Shown here: positions 22,081 to 35,986 of the stretch, piece by piece
How positions within the stretch are numbered: the stretch's first letter is position 1
How the letters are laid out: each line of letters opens with the position of its first letter
Source of the DNA: Hyperoodon ampullatus
Taxonomy: Eukaryota > Chordata > Mammalia > Artiodactyla > Ziphiidae
Assembly (NCBI GenBank): GCA_949752795.1
Contig: CATKHW010000427.1
Location: 2,356,001 to 2,420,000, forward strand
Direction of reading: 5' to 3'
Length of the DNA: 64,000 bases
Position numbers and translations under genes: made by a program
Notes under the pieces: model-generated
What the model was told of the DNA's origin: nothing
Database searches by the model: none
The model's input: the letters and a program-made list of their open reading frames with translations, nothing else

Positions 22081-23819
22081 GTCCCTTTCACTGAGAAAGG
22101 TGTAGGTCTTGTTTATTCCATAGTTTGTTTTTGGAACGGTACGTGTGCTTATATCAAACTCTGGTTTTATGCATCACCCCACCTCTCATTCCCCCTTAAG
22201 CAGGCATAAGAGTTTTTTCTAAATGTGAGACACTGTTCTCTTTCCTAAGTCAGTTCAAGTGTAGCCATGTTTACAGGATCTTCATAAGTGATATCTTATG
22301 ATAAGTTTCTTTTTCTCTGTGACTTATTTCACTTAGAATCATCGTACCTGAATCCACCCATTTTGCTGCTACTGGTCTTATGACATTGATTTCATGGCTG
22401 AGGGATATTCCATCGTACGTAAGTACCACAATTTTTTGAATCATTTTTATATTTCCTGGGATATTTCAGGTGTACCCATGTTGGGGTCCTTGGAAGCAGT
22501 GCAGCCCTAAATTTTGGGGTGGCTCTGTCTTATTGATTTTCAGGTTTCCCAAGGTATATTCCCTAGACTGGAAGTGCCCTTGGCTCTGTAGCTCTGTTGT
22601 TTACTTGTTTTAGGGAACACAATGCACTCCTCCAGAGAGGCAGTTGGCAATTTACATCCCGCCCATCAGCATAACAAGGCTCCCTGTTCTCCAGGGCCTG
22701 TCTTGCCTTTCTGGTTTTTACACATTTTGTGCATGTCCCTTTTGACTGGTGGGAAGTGATACTATTTTGTAGTGCAGATTTGCATTGCCCGCTTGCTTGC
22801 TTGGCCAAAAAGGGCATATGCGTTTTCTCCTGAATATATTCAGGACAAAACGCATACGCCCTTTTTGGCCAAGGGCATCATTGTCGAAGTTGGGCACCTC
22901 TTCCTGTGCTTTAAAGGCGATTCCAATGTACCTCTTGAAATCTGTTTCCTGCTATTCTGCCTCACATTCAAGTCCACCTCGTTGCCTACCCTCAACAGAT
23001 TTTTGGACGATAGTTGTCCTTTATTAATCAGCCAGTTTGTGAATTGCTGTGCCCCTGAGCTCCATTTTTCAACTCGTTTTTGGTGAGCTGACCGCAAGTC
23101 CAAAATTTTGGTTCAGGACCTATACTGGTTCCCGGTGGGTGGCTGAGACTTTGGTTAATTCTTCTTCCTGCCGGGAAATTACAGTGATATGTGCCCGTAC
23201 AAATGCCTAACAGCTACTCTCTCATTGGTTCTCCCTCTTCCCTTTCATCCTCTGACAAATTGGCAACCTGTGTGAATTAGGAGGTTAAAGGGGCTGTCTC
23301 TCCAGGTTGGGAGGTTGATAGTAAAGCAGATGGAAAGTCAAACCGGAGCACCAGGAGAGGGACTATTCGTTGAGTTTTAGAAACCTTTCGTATTCACAGT
23401 GTGTCCGATCTCTAGGTTTCCCGTACATGTTATAACTGTAGTAATATTCCGTTCAACCTGGAGAGTTGGGACTCATGGAATGGGTGCCAAGCTTTTGTGC
23501 TTTAAAGGGTCTGCATTTGCTCACCCAATCTCACCAATCCTCTCAGTCCCAAGTGTCCAGCCTTATGCCACATTCAGCTGTCGTTGTAGATAGGGTCATT
23601 CCAGGTTTCATCAGAGACCCTGAAGAAATTGTAAAGAATTTCCCAGTTTTTTTGTTTTGTTTTTGAAATTCCTTTTTATAGTGGGTTTGAGCTGATTCTC
23701 GCTGCCATGTTTATGCCAGTCTAGACACACTTGTTTCCCTTTCAGAGACATATCAATACATAGGTTTTAATATTCTTAATACTCAGATATATTCCTCTGC
23801 GGGAAATATGGTGTTTTGA
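22081..23819 (+). repeat. Satellite unit 9 (1,739 bp)
   Basis: Palindrome 22800-22873 has a change in each arm (GGGCATATG left, CAGGACAAAA right). Many private changes, including GGGCACCTCTTCC and TTATTAATCAG, make it one of the more diverged units. Confidence 0.95.
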
Positions 23820-25557
23820 GTCCCTTTCACTGAGGAAGGTGTAGGTCTTGTCTATTCCATAGTTGGTTTTTGGAACGGTACCTGTGCTTATATCAAACTC
23901 TGGTTTTATGCATCACCCCACCTCTCCTTCCCCCTTAAGCAGGCATAAGAGTGTTTTCTAAATGTGAGACACTGTTCTCTTTCCTAACTCAGTTCAAGTG
24001 TAGCCATGTTTACAGGATCTTCATAAGTGATATCTTATGATAAGTTTCTTTTTCTCTGTGACTTATTTCACTTAGAATCATCGTACCTGAATCCACCCAT
24101 TTTGCTGCTACTGGTCTTATGATATTGATTTCATGGCTGAGGAATATTCCATCGTACGTAAGTACCACAATTTTTTGAACCATTTTTATATGTCCTGGGA
24201 TACTTAATGTGTATCCAAGTTGAGGTCCTTGGAAATAGTGCAGCCCTAAATTTTGGGGTGGCTCTGGTTTATTGATTTTCAGTTTTTCCAAGGTGTATTC
24301 CCTAGACTGGAAGTGCCCTTGGCTCTGTAGCTCTGTTCTTTACTTGTTTTAGGGAACACAATGCACTCCTCCAGAGAGGCAGTTGGCAATTTACATCCCG
24401 CCCATCAGCATAACAAGGCTCCCTGTTCTCCAGGGCCTGTCTTGCCTTTCTGGTTTTTACACTTTTTTTGGATGTCCCTTTTGACCGGTGGGAAGTGATA
24501 CTTCTTTGTAGTGCAGATTTGCATTGCCCGCTTGCTTGCTTGGCCAAAAAGGGCGTATGCGTTTTCTCCTGAATATATTCAGGAGAAAACGCATACGCCC
24601 TTTTTGGCCAAGTGCATCATTGTCGAAGTTGTGCCCCTCTTCCTGTGCTTTAAAGGCGATTCCACCGTACTTCTTGAAATCTGTTTCCTGCTATTCTGCC
24701 TCGCTTTCAAGTCCACCTCGTTGCCTTCCCTCAAAAGATTTTTGGACGTTAGTTGTCCTTTATTACTCGGCCAGTTTGTGAATTGCTGTGTCCCTGAGCT
24801 CCATTTTTCAACTCGTTTTTGGTGAGCTGACCGCAAGTCCAAAATTTTTGTTCAGGACCTATACTGGTTCCGGTGGGTGGCTGAGACTTTGGTTAATTCT
24901 TCTTCCTGCCGGGAAATTACAGTGATATGTGCCCGTCCAAATGCCTAACATCTACTCTCTCATTGGTTCTCCCTCTTCCCTTTCATCCTCTGCCAAATTG
25001 GCAACCTGTGCGAACCAGGAGGTTAAAGGGGCTGTCTCTCCAAGTTGGGAGGTTGATAGTAAAGCAGACGGAAAGTCAAACTGGAGCACCAGGAGAGGGA
25101 CTATTCGTTGAGTTTTAGAAACCTTTCGTATTCACAGTGTGTCCGTTCTCTAGGTTTCCCGTACATGTTATAGCTGTAGTAATATTCCCTTCAACCTGGA
25201 GAGTTGGGGCCCATGGAATGGGTGCCAGGCATTTGTGATTTAAAGGGTCTGCATTTACTCACCCAATCTCACCAAACCTCTCAGTCCCATGTGTCCTTCC
25301 TTATGCCACATCCAGCTGTCGTTGTAGATAGGGTCATTCCAGGTTTCATCAGGGACCCTGAAGGAATTGTAAAGAATTTCCCAGTTTTTTTGTTTTGTTT
25401 TTGAAATTCCTTTTTATAGTGGGTTTGAGCTGATTCTCCCTGCCATGTTTATGCCAGTCTAGACACACTTGATTCCCTTACGGAGACATATCAATACATA
25501 GGTTTTAAGATTCTTACTAGTCAGATATATTCCTCTGCCTGAAATATGGTGTTTTGA
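23820..25557 (+). repeat. Satellite unit 10 (1,738 bp), perfect palindrome
   Basis: Palindrome 24539-24612 is perfect. A one-base loss in GGTTCCGGTGGG near 24866 accounts for the length. Confidence 0.95.
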
Positions 25558-27296
25558 GTCCCTTTCACTGAGGAAGGTGTAGGTCTTGTCTATTCCATAG
25601 TTGGTTTCTGGAACGGTACCTCTGCTTATATCAAACTCTGGTTTTATGCATCACCCCACCTCTCCTTCCCCCTTAAGCAGGCATAAGAGTGTTTTCTAAA
25701 TATGAGACACTGTTCTCTTTCCTAACTCAGTTCAAGTGTAACCATGTTTACAGGATCTTCATAAGAGATATCTTATGATAAGTTTCTTTTTTTGTGTGAC
25801 TTATTTCACTTAGAATCATCGTACCTGAATCCACCCATTTTGCTGCTACTGGTCTTATGAAATTGATTTCATGGCTGAGGGATATTCCATCGTACGTAAG
25901 TACCACAATTTTTTGAACCATTTTTATATTTCCTGGGATATTTAAGTTGTACCCAAGTTGAGGTCCTTGTAAGCAGTGCAGCCCTAAATTTTGGGGTGGC
26001 TCTGTCTTATTGATTTTCAGTTTTCCCAAGGTATATTCCCTAGACTGGAAGTGCCCTTGGCTCTGTAGCTCTGTTCTTTACTTGTTTTAGGGAACGCAAT
26101 GCACTCCTCCTGAGAGGCAGTTGGCAATTTACATCCCGCCCATCAGCATAACAAGGCTCCCTGTTCTCCAGGGCCTGTCTTGCCTTTCTGGTTTTTATAC
26201 ATTTTGTGGATGTCCCTTTTGACCGGAGGGAAGTGATACTTCTTTGTAGTGCAGATTTGCATTGCCCGCTTGCTTGCTTGGTCAAAAAGGGCGTATGCGT
26301 TTTCCCCTGAATATATTCAGGAGAAAACACATACGTCCTTTTTGGCCAAGTTCATCATTGTCGAAGTTGTGCCCCTCTTCCTGTGCTTTAAAGGCGATTC
26401 CAACGTACCTCTTGAAATCTGTTTCCTGCTATTCTGCCGTGCTTTCAAGTCCGCCTCGTTGCCTTCCCTCAACAGATTTTTGGACGATCGTTGTCCTTTA
26501 TTACTCAGACAGTTTGTGAATTGCTGTGCCCCTGAGCCCCATTTTTCAACTCGTTTTTGGTGAGCTGACCGCAAGTCCAAAATTTTGGTTCAGGACCTTT
26601 GCTGGTTCCCAGTGGGGGGCTGAGACTTTGGTTAATTCTTCTTCCTGCCGGGAAATTACAGTGATATGTGCCGGTCCAAATGCCTAACAGCTACTCTCTC
26701 ATTGTTTCTCCCTCTTCCCTTTCATCCTCTGCCAAATTGGAAACCTGTGCGAACCAGGAGGTTAAAGGGGCTGTCTCTCCAAGTTGGGAGGTTGATAGTA
26801 AAGCAGATGGAATGTCAAACCGGAGCACAGGGAGAGGGACTATTCGTTGAGTTTTAGAAACCTTTCGTATTCACAGTGGGTCCGTTCTCTAGGTTTCCCG
26901 TACATGTTATAGCTGTAGTAATATTCCCTTCAACCTGGAGAGTTGGGACCCATGGAATGGGTGCCAGGCATTTGTGCTTTAAAGTGTCTGCATTTGCTCA
27001 CCCAATCTCACCAATCGTCTCAGTCCCAAGTGTCCCTCCTTATGCCACATCCAGCCGTCATTGTAGATAGGGTCATTCCAGGTTTCATCAGAGACCCTGA
27101 AGGAATTGTAAAGAATTTCCCAGTTTTTTTGTTTTCTTTTTGAAATTCCTTTTTAGAGTGGGTTTGAGCTGATTCTCGCTGCCATGTTTATGCCATTCTA
27201 GACACACTTGATTCCCTTATTGAGACACATCAATACATAGGTTTTAATATTATTACTAGTCAGATAAATTCCTCTACGGGAAATATGGGGTTTTGA
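25558..27296 (+). repeat. Satellite unit 11 (1,739 bp)
   Basis: Palindrome 26277-26350 has several changes (GGTCAAAAAG and TTTTCCCCTG left, AAAACACATACGTCC right). Its left half shares TTTTTATACATTTTG, GACCGGAGGG and GGTCAAAAAG with unit 14. Confidence 0.95.
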
Positions 27297-29034
27297 GTCC
27301 CTTTCACTGAGGAAGGTGTAGGTCTTGTCTATTCCATAGTTGGTTTTTGGAACGGTACCTGTGCTTATATCAAACTCTGGTTTTATGCATCACCCCACCT
27401 CTCCTTACCCCTTAAGCAGGCATAAGAGTGTTTTCTAAATGTGAGACAGTGTTCTCTTTCCTAACTCAGTTCAAGTGTAGCCTTGTTTACAGGATCTTCA
27501 TAAGTGATATCTTATGATAAGTTTCTTTTTCTGTGTCACTTATTTCACTTAGAATCATCGTACCTGAATCCACCCATTTTGCTGCTACTGGTCTTATGAC
27601 ATTGATTTCATGGCTGAGGGATATTCCATCATACGTAAGTACCACAATTTTTTGAACCATTTTTATATTTCCTGGGATATTTAAGGTGTACCCAAGTTGA
27701 GGTCCTTGTAAGCAGTGCAGACCTAAATTTTGGGGTGGCTCTGTCTTATTGATTTTCAGTTTTCCCAAGGTATATTCCCTAGACTGGAAGTGCCCTTGGC
27801 TCTGTAGCTGTGTTGTTTACTTGTTTTAGGGAACACAATGCACTCCTCCAGAGAGGCAGTTGGCAATTTACATCCCGCCCATCAGCATAACAAGGCTCCC
27901 TGTTCTCCAGGGCCTGTCTTGCCTTTCTGGTTTTTACACATTTTGTGGATATCCCTTTTGACCGGTGGGAAGTGATACTTCTTTGTAGTGAAGATTTGCA
28001 TTGCCCGCTTGCTTGCTTGGCCAAAAAGGGCGTATGCGTTTTCTCCTGAATATATTCAGGAGAAAACGCATACACCCTTTTTGGCCAAGTGCATCATTGT
28101 CGAAGTTGTGCCCCTCTTCCTGTGCTTTAAAGGCGATTCCAACGTACCTCTTGAAATATGCTTCCTGCTATTCTGCCTCGCATTCAAGTCCACCTCGTTG
28201 CCTTCCCTCAACAGATTTTTGGCCGATAGTTGTCCTTTATTACTCGGCCAGTTTGTGACTTGCTGTGCCCCTGAGCTCCATTTTTCAACTCGTTTTTGGT
28301 GAGCTGACCGCAAGTCCAAAATTTTGGTTCAGGACCTTTGCTGGTTCCCGGTGGGGGGCTGAGACTTTGGTTAATTCTTCTTCCTGCCGGGAAGTTACAG
28401 TGATATGTGCCCGTCCAAATGCCTAACAGCTACTCTCTCATTGCTTCTCCCTCTTCCCTTTCATCCTCTGCCAAATTGGAAACCTGTGCGAACCAGGAGG
28501 TTAAAGGGGCTGTCTCTCCAAGTTGGGAGGTTGATAGTAAAGCAGATGGAAAGTCAAACCTGAGCACCAGGAGAGGGACTATTCGTTGAGTTTTAGAAAC
28601 TTTTCGTATTCACAGTGTGTCCTTTCTCTAGGTTTCCCGTACATGTTATAGCTGTAGTAATATTCCCTTCAACCTGGAGAGTTGGGATCTATGTAATGGG
28701 TGCCAGGCATTTGTGCTTTAAAGGGTCTGCATTTGCTCACCCAATCTCACCAATCCTCTCAGTCCCAAGTGTCCCTCCTTATGCCACATCCAGCTGTCAT
28801 TGCAGATAGGGTCATTCCAGGTTTCATCAGAGACCCTGAAGGAATTGTAAAGAATTTCCCAGTTATTTTGTTTTGTTTTTGAAATTCCTTTTTATAGTGG
28901 GTTTGAGCTGATTCTCGCTGCCATGTTTATGCCAGTCTAGACACACTTGATTCCCTTATGCAGACATATCAATACATAGGTTTTAAGATTCTTACTAGTC
29001 AGATATATTCCTCTGCGGAAATATGGTGTTTTGA
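27297..29034 (+). repeat. Satellite unit 12 (1,738 bp)
   Basis: Palindrome 28016-28089 has one change (CATACACCC). Its right half shares GAAATATGCTTCC, GGCCGATAGTTG, GTGACTTGCTG and ATTGCTTCTCCC with unit 14. A base is missing in CTGCGGAAATATGG near its end. Confidence 0.95.
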
Positions 29035-30773
29035 GTCCCTTTCACTGAGGAAGGTGTAGGTCTTGTCTATTCCATAGTTGGTTTTTGGAACGGTACATGT
29101 GCTTATATCAAACTCTGGGTTTATGCATCACCCCACCTCTCCTTCCCCCTTAAGCAGGCATAAGAGTGTTTTCTAAATGTGAGACACTGTTCTCTTTCCT
29201 AACTCAGTTCAAGTGTAGCCATGTTTACAGGATCTTCATAAGTGATATCTTATGATAAGATTCTTTTTCTGTGTGACTTATTTCACTTAGAATCATCGTA
29301 CCTGAATCCACCCATTTTGCTGCTACTGGTCTTATGACATTGATTTCATGGCTGAGGGATATTCCATCGTACGTAAGTACCACAATTTTTTGAACCATTT
29401 TTATATTTCCTGGGATATTTAAGGTGTACCCAAGTGGAGGTCCTTGTAAGCAGTGCAGCCCTAAATTTTGGGGTGGCTCTGTCTTATTGATTTTCGGTTT
29501 TCCCAAGGTATATTCCCTAGACTGGAAGTGCCCTTGGCTCTGTAGCTCTGTTCTTTACTTGTTTTAGGGAACACAATGCACTCCTCCAGAGAGGCAGTTG
29601 GCAATTTACATTCCGCCCATCAGCATAAAAAGGCTCCCTGTTCTCCAGGGCCTGTCTTGCCTTTCTGGTTTATACACATTTTGTGGATGTCCCTTTAGAC
29701 CGGTGGGAAGTGATACTTCTTTGTAGTGCAGATTTGCATTGCCCACTTGCTTGCTTGGCCAAAAAGGGCGTATGCGTTTTCTCCTGAATATATTCAGGAG
29801 AAAACGCAAACGCCCTTTTTGGCCAAGTGCATCATTGTCGAAGTTGGTCCCCTCTTCCTGTGCTTTAAAGACGATTCCAACGTACCTCTTGAAATCTGTT
29901 TCCTGCTATTCTGCCTCGCTTTCAAGTCCGCCTCGTTGCGTTCCCTCAACGGATTTTTGGACCATAGTTGTCCTTTATTACTCGGCCAGTTTGTGAATTG
30001 CTGTGCCCCTGAGCTCCATTTTTTAACTCGTTTTTGGTGAGCAGACCGCAAGTCCAAAATTTTGGTTCACGACCTATGCTGGTTCCCGGTGGGTGGCTGA
30101 GACTTTGGTTAATACTTCTTCCTGCCGGGAATTTAGAGTGATATGTGCCCATCCAAATGCCTAACAGCTACTCTCTCATTGGTTCTCTCTCTTCCCTTTC
30201 AACCTCTGCCAAATTGGAAACCTGTGCCAACCAGGAGGTTAAAGGGGCTCTCTCTCCATGGTGGGAGATTGATAGTAAAGCAGATGGAAAGTCAAACCGG
30301 AGCACCAGGAGAGGGACTATTCGTTGAGTTTTAGAGACCTTTCGTATTCACTGTGTGTCCGTTCTCTAGGTTTCCCGTACATGTTATAACTGTAGTAATA
30401 TTCCCTTCAACCTGGAGAGTTGGGACCCATGGAAAGGGTGCCAGGTATTTGTGCTTTAAAGGGTCTGCATTTGCTCACCCAATCTCACCAATCGTCTCAG
30501 TCCCAAGTGTCCCTCCTTATGCCACAACCAGCTGTCATTGTAGATAGGGTCATTCCAGGTTTCATCAGAGACCCTGAAGGAATTGTAAAGAATTTCCCAG
30601 GTTTTTTGTTTTGTTTTTGAAATTCCTTTTTATAGTGGGTTTGAGCTGATTCTCGCTGCCAAGTTTATGCCAGTCTAGACACACTTGATTCCCTTATGGA
30701 GACACATCAATACATAGGTTTTAAGATTCTTACTACTCAGATATATTCCTCTGCGGGAAATATGGGGTTTTGA
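29035..30773 (+). repeat. Satellite unit 13 (1,739 bp)
   Basis: Palindrome 29754-29827 has one change (CGCAAACGCC). Private states include TTAGACCGGTGG, GGTCCCCTCTTCC and a CTCTCTCCATGG stretch near 30250. Confidence 0.95.
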
Positions 30774-32512
30774 GTCCCTTTCACTGAGGAAGGTGTAGGT
30801 CTTGTCTATTCCATAGTTGGTTTTTGGAACGGTACCTGTGCTTATATCAAACTCCGGTTTTATGCATCACCCCACCTCTCCTTCCCCCTTAAGCAGGCAT
30901 AAGAGTGTTTTCTAAATGTGAGACACTGTTCTCTTTGCTAGCTCAGTTCAAGTGTAGCAATGTTTACAGGATCTTCATAAGTGATATCTTATGATAAGTT
31001 TCTTTTTCTCTGTGACTTATTTCACTTAGAATCATCGTACCTGAATCCACCCATTTTGCTGCTACTGGTCTTATGACATTGATTTCATGGCTGAGGGATA
31101 TTCCATCGTACGTAAGTACCACAATTTTTTGAACCATTTTGATATTTCCTGTGATATTTAAGGTGTACCCAAGTTGAGGTCCTTGAAAGCAGTGCAGCCC
31201 TAAGTTTCGAGGTGGCTCTGTCTTATTGATTTTCAGTTTTCCCAAGGTATATTCCCTAGACTGGAAGTGCCCTTGGCTCTGTAGCTCTGTTCTTTACTTG
31301 TTTTAGGGAACACAATGCACTCCTCCAGAGAGGCAGTTGGCAATTTACATCCCGCCCATCAGCATAACAAGGCTCCCTGTTCTCCAGGGCCTGTCTTGCC
31401 TTTCTGGTTTTTATACATTTTGTGGATGTCCCTTTTGACCGGAGGGAAGTGATACTTCTTTGTAGTGCAGATTTGCATTGCCCGCTTGCTTGCTTGGTCA
31501 AAAAGGGCGTATGCGTTTTCCCCTGAATATATTCAGGAGAAAACGCATACGCCCTTTTTGGCCAAGTGCATCATTGTCGAAGTTGTGCCCCTCTTCCTGT
31601 GCTTTAAAGGCGATTCCAACGTACCTCTTGAAATATGCTTCCTGCTATTCTGCCTCGCATTCAAGTCCACCTCGTTGCCTTCCCTCAACAGATTTTTGGC
31701 CGATAGTTGTCCTTTATTACTCGGCCAGTTTGTGACTTGCTGTGCCCCTGAGCTCCATTTTTCAACTCGTTTTTGGTGAGCTGACCGCAAGTCCAAAATT
31801 TTGGTTCAGGACCTTTGCTGGTTCCCGGTGGGGGGCTGAGACTTTGGTTAATTCTTCTTCCTGCCGGGAAGTTACAGTGATATGTGCCCGTCCAAATGCC
31901 TAACAGCTACTCTCTCATTGCTTCTCCCTCTTCCCTTTAATCCTCTGCCAAATTGGAAACCTGTGCGAACCAGGAGGTTAAAGGGGCTGTCTCTCCAAGT
32001 TGGGAGGTTGATAGTAAAGCAGATGGAAAGTCAAACCTGAGCACCAGGAGAGGGACTATTCGTTGAGTTTTAGAAACCTTTCGTATTCACAGTGTGTCCT
32101 TTCTCTAGGTTTCCCGTACATGTTATAGCTGTAGTAATATTCCCTTCAACCTGGAGAGTTGGGACCCATGGAATGGGTGCCAGGCATTTGTGCTTTAAAG
32201 GGTCTGCATTTGCTCACCCAATCTCACCAATCCTCTCAGTCCCAAGTGTCCAGCCTTATGCCACATCCAGCTGTCGTGGTAGATAGGGTCATTCCAGGTT
32301 TCATCAGAGACCCTGAAGGAATTGTAAAGAATTTCCCAGTTTTATTGTTTTGTTTTTGAAATTCCATTTTATAGTGGGTTTGAGCTGATTCTCGCTGCCA
32401 TGTTTATGCCAGTCTACACATACTTGATTCCCTAACGGAGACATATCAATACATAGGTTTTAAGATTCTTACTAGTGAGATATATTCCTCTGTGGGATAT
32501 ATGGGGTTTTGA
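30774..32512 (+). repeat. Satellite unit 14 (1,739 bp), chimera of unit 11 and unit 12 types
   Basis: Left of the palindrome centre it carries unit 11 alleles (TTTTTATACATTTTG, GACCGGAGGG, GGTCAAAAAG, TTTTCCCCTG). Right of it, it carries unit 12 alleles (GAAATATGCTTCC, GGCCGATAGTTG, GTGACTTGCTG, ATTGCTTCTCCC, AAACCTGAGCACC). The palindrome (31493-31566) has the unit 11 left arm and a consensus right arm, so the switch lies inside it. Confidence 0.95.
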
Positions 32513-34250
32513 GTCCCTTTCACTGAGGAAGGTGTAGGTCTTGTCTATTCCATAGTTGGTTTTTGGAACTTTACCTGTGCTTATATCAAACTCTGGTTTT
32601 ATGCATCACCCCACCTCTCCTTCCCCCTTAAGCAGGCATAAGAGTGTTTTCTAAATGTGAGACACTGCTCTCTTTCCTAACTCAGTTCAGGTGTAGCCAT
32701 GTTTACAGGATCTTCATAAGTGATATCTTATGATAAATTTCTTTTTCTCTGTGACATATTTCACTTAGAATCATCGTACCTGAATCCACCCATTTTGCTG
32801 CTACTGGTCTTATGACATTGATTTCATGCCTTAGGGATATTCCATCGTACGTAAGTACCACAATTTTTTGAAATATTTTTATATTTCCTGGGATATTTAA
32901 GGTGTACCCAAGTGGAGGTCCTTGTAAGCAGTGCAGCCCTAAATTTTAGGGTGGCTCTGTCTTATTGATGTTCAGCTTTCCCAAGGTATATTCCCGAGAC
33001 TGGAAGTGTCCTTGGCTCTGTAGCTCTGTTCTTTACTTGTTTTAGGGAACACAATGTACTCATCCAGAGAGGCAGTTGGCAATTTACATCCCGCCCATCA
33101 GCATAACAAGGCTCCCTGTTCTCCAGGGCCTGTCTTGCCTTTCTGGTTTTTACACATTTTGTGGATGTCCCTTTTGACCAGTGGGAAGTGATACTTCTTT
33201 GTAGTGCAGATTTGCATTGCCCGCTTGCTTGCTTGGCCAAAAAGGGCGTATGCGTTTTCTCCTGAATATATTCAGGAGAAAACACATACGCCCTTTTTGG
33301 CCAAGTGCATCATTGTTGAAGTTGTGCCCCTCTTCCTGTACTTTAAAGGCGATTCCAACGTACCTCTTGAAATCTGTTTCCTGCTATTCTGCCTCGCTTT
33401 CAAGTCCGCCTCGTTGCTTTCCCTCAACAGATTTTTGGACGATAGTTGTCCTTTATTACTCGGCCAGTTTGTGAATTGCTGTGCCCCTGAGCCCCAATTT
33501 TCAACTCATTTTTTGTGAGCTGACCGCAAGTCCAAAATTTTGGTTCAGGACCTATGCTGGTTCCCGGTGGGGGGCTGAGACTTTGGTTAATTCTTCTTCC
33601 TGCGGGAAGTTAGAGTGAAATGTGCCCGTCCAAATGCCTAACACCTACTCTCTCATTGGTTCTCCCTCTTCCCTTTCATCCTCTGCCAAATTGGAAAGAT
33701 GTGCGAACCAGGAGGTTAAAGGTGCTGTCTCTCCAAGTTGGGAGATTGAGAGTAAAGCAGATGGAAAGTCAAACCAGAGGACCAGGAGAGGGACTATTCG
33801 TTGAGTTTTAGAAACCTTTCTTATTCACAGTGTGTACGTACCCTAGGTCTCCTGTACATGTTATAGCTGTAGGAATATTCCCTTCAACCTGGAGAGTTGG
33901 GACCCATGGACTGGGTGCCATGCATTATTGCTTTAAAGGGTCTGCATTTGCTCACCCAATCTCACCAATCCTCTCAGTTCCAAGTGTCCAGCCTTATGCC
34001 ACATCCAGCTGTCGTTGTAGATAGGGTCATTAAAGGTTTCATCGGAGACACAGAAGGAATTGTAAAGAATTTCCCAGTTTTTGTGTTTTGTTATTGAAAT
34101 TCCTTTTTTTAGTGGGTTTGAGCTGATTCACGCTGCCATGTTTATGCCAGTCTAGACACACTTGATTCCCTTATGGAGACATATCAATACATAAGTTTTA
34201 AGATTCTTACTAGTCAGATATATTCCTCTGCGGGAAATATGGGGTTTTGA
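32513..34250 (+). repeat. Satellite unit 15 (1,738 bp)
   Basis: Palindrome 33232-33305 has one change (AAAACACATACG). The L1-derived minus-strand frame is interrupted here by GAAATATTTTTATA near 32870. It carries GCCATGCATTATTGC in its right part. Confidence 0.95.
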
Positions 34251-35986
34251 GTCCCTTTCACTGAGGAATGTGTAGGTCTTGTCTATTCCATAGTTGGTTT
34301 TTGGAACGGTACCTGTGCTTATATCAAACTCTGGTTTTATGCATCATCCCACCTCTCCTTCCCCCTTAAGCAGGCATAAGAGTGTTTTCTAAATGTGAGA
34401 CACTGTTCTCTTTCCAAACTCAGTTCAAGTGTAGCCATGTTTACAGCATCTTCATAAGTGATATCTTATGATAAGTTTCTTTTTCTGTGGGACTTATTTC
34501 ACTTAGAACCATCGTACCTGAATCCACCCATTTTGCTGCTACTGGTCTTATGACATTGATTTCATGGCTGAGGGATATTCCATCGTACGTAAGTACCACA
34601 ATTTTTTGAACCATTTTTATATTTCCTGGGATATATAAGGTGTACCCAAGTTGAGGTCCTTGTAAGCACTGCAGCCCTAAATTTTGGGGTGGCACTGTCT
34701 TATTGATTTTCAGTTTTCCCAAGGTATATTCCCTAGACTGGAAGTGCCCTTGGCTCTGTAGCTCTGTTGTTTACTTGTTTTAGGGAACACAATGCACTCC
34801 TCCAGAGAGGCAGTTGGCAATTTACATCCCGCCCATCAGCATAACAAGGCTCCCTGTTCTCCAGGGCCTGTCTTGCCTTTCTGGTTTTTACACATTTTGT
34901 GGATATCCCTTTTGAACGGTGGGAAGTGATACTTCTTTGTAGTGCAGATTTGCATTGCCCGCTTGCTTGCTTGGCCAAAAAGGGCGTATGCGTTTTCTCC
35001 TGAATATATTCAGGAGAAAACGCATACGCCCTTTTTGGGCAAGTTCATCATTGTCGAAGTTGTGCCCCTCTTCCTGTGCTTTAAAGGCGATTCCAACGTA
35101 CCTCTTGAAATCTGTTTCCTGCTATTCTGCCTCGCTTTCAAGTCCGCCTCGTTGCCTTCCCTCAACAGATTTTTGGAGGATAGTTGTCCTTTATTACTCG
35201 GGCAGTTTGTGAATTGTTGTGACCTTGAGCTCCATTTTGCAACTCGTTTTTTGTGAGCTGACTGCAAGTCCAAAATTTTGGTTCAGGACCCATCCTGTTT
35301 CCCGGTGGGGGGATGAGACTTTCGTTAATTCTTCTTCCTGCTGGGAAGTTAGAGTGATATGTGCCCTTCCAAATGCCTAACAGCTACTCTCCCATTGGTT
35401 CTCCCTATTTCCTTTCATCCTCTGACAAATTGGCAACCTGTGCGAAGCAGGAGGTTAAAGGGGCTGTCTCTCCAAGTTGGGAGGTTGATAGTAAAGCAGA
35501 TGGAAAGTCAAACCCGAGCACCAGGAGAGGGACTATTCCTTGAGTTTTAGAAAGCTTTCGTATTCACAGTGTGTCCGTTCTCTAGGTTTCCTGTACATGT
35601 TATAGCTGTAGTAATATTCCCTTTAACCTGGAGAGTTGGGACCCATGGAATGGGTGCCAGGCATTTTGCTTTAAAGGGTTTGCATTTGCTCACCCAATCT
35701 CACCATTCCTCTCAGTCAAGTGTCCAGACTTATGCCTCATCCAGCTGTCGTTGTACATAGGGTCATTCCAGGTTTCAAAAGTGACCCTGAAGGAATTTTA
35801 CAGAATTTCCCAGATTTTTTGTTTTGTTTTTGAAATTCCTTTTTATATTGGGTTTGAGCTGATTCTCACTGCCATGTTTATGCCAGTCTAGACACACTTG
35901 ATTCCCTTACGGAGACATATTAATACATAGGTTTTAAGATTCTTACTAGTCAGATATATTCCTCTGCGGGAAATATGGGGATTTCA
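34251..35986 (+). repeat. Satellite unit 16 (1,736 bp), diverged
   Basis: Palindrome 34970-35043 has one change (TTTTTGGGCAAG). Small deletions in GGCATTTTGCTTT (near 35661) and CTCAGTCAAGTG (near 35712) explain the short length. It is the last clearly diverged unit before the homogenised part. Confidence 0.95.
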
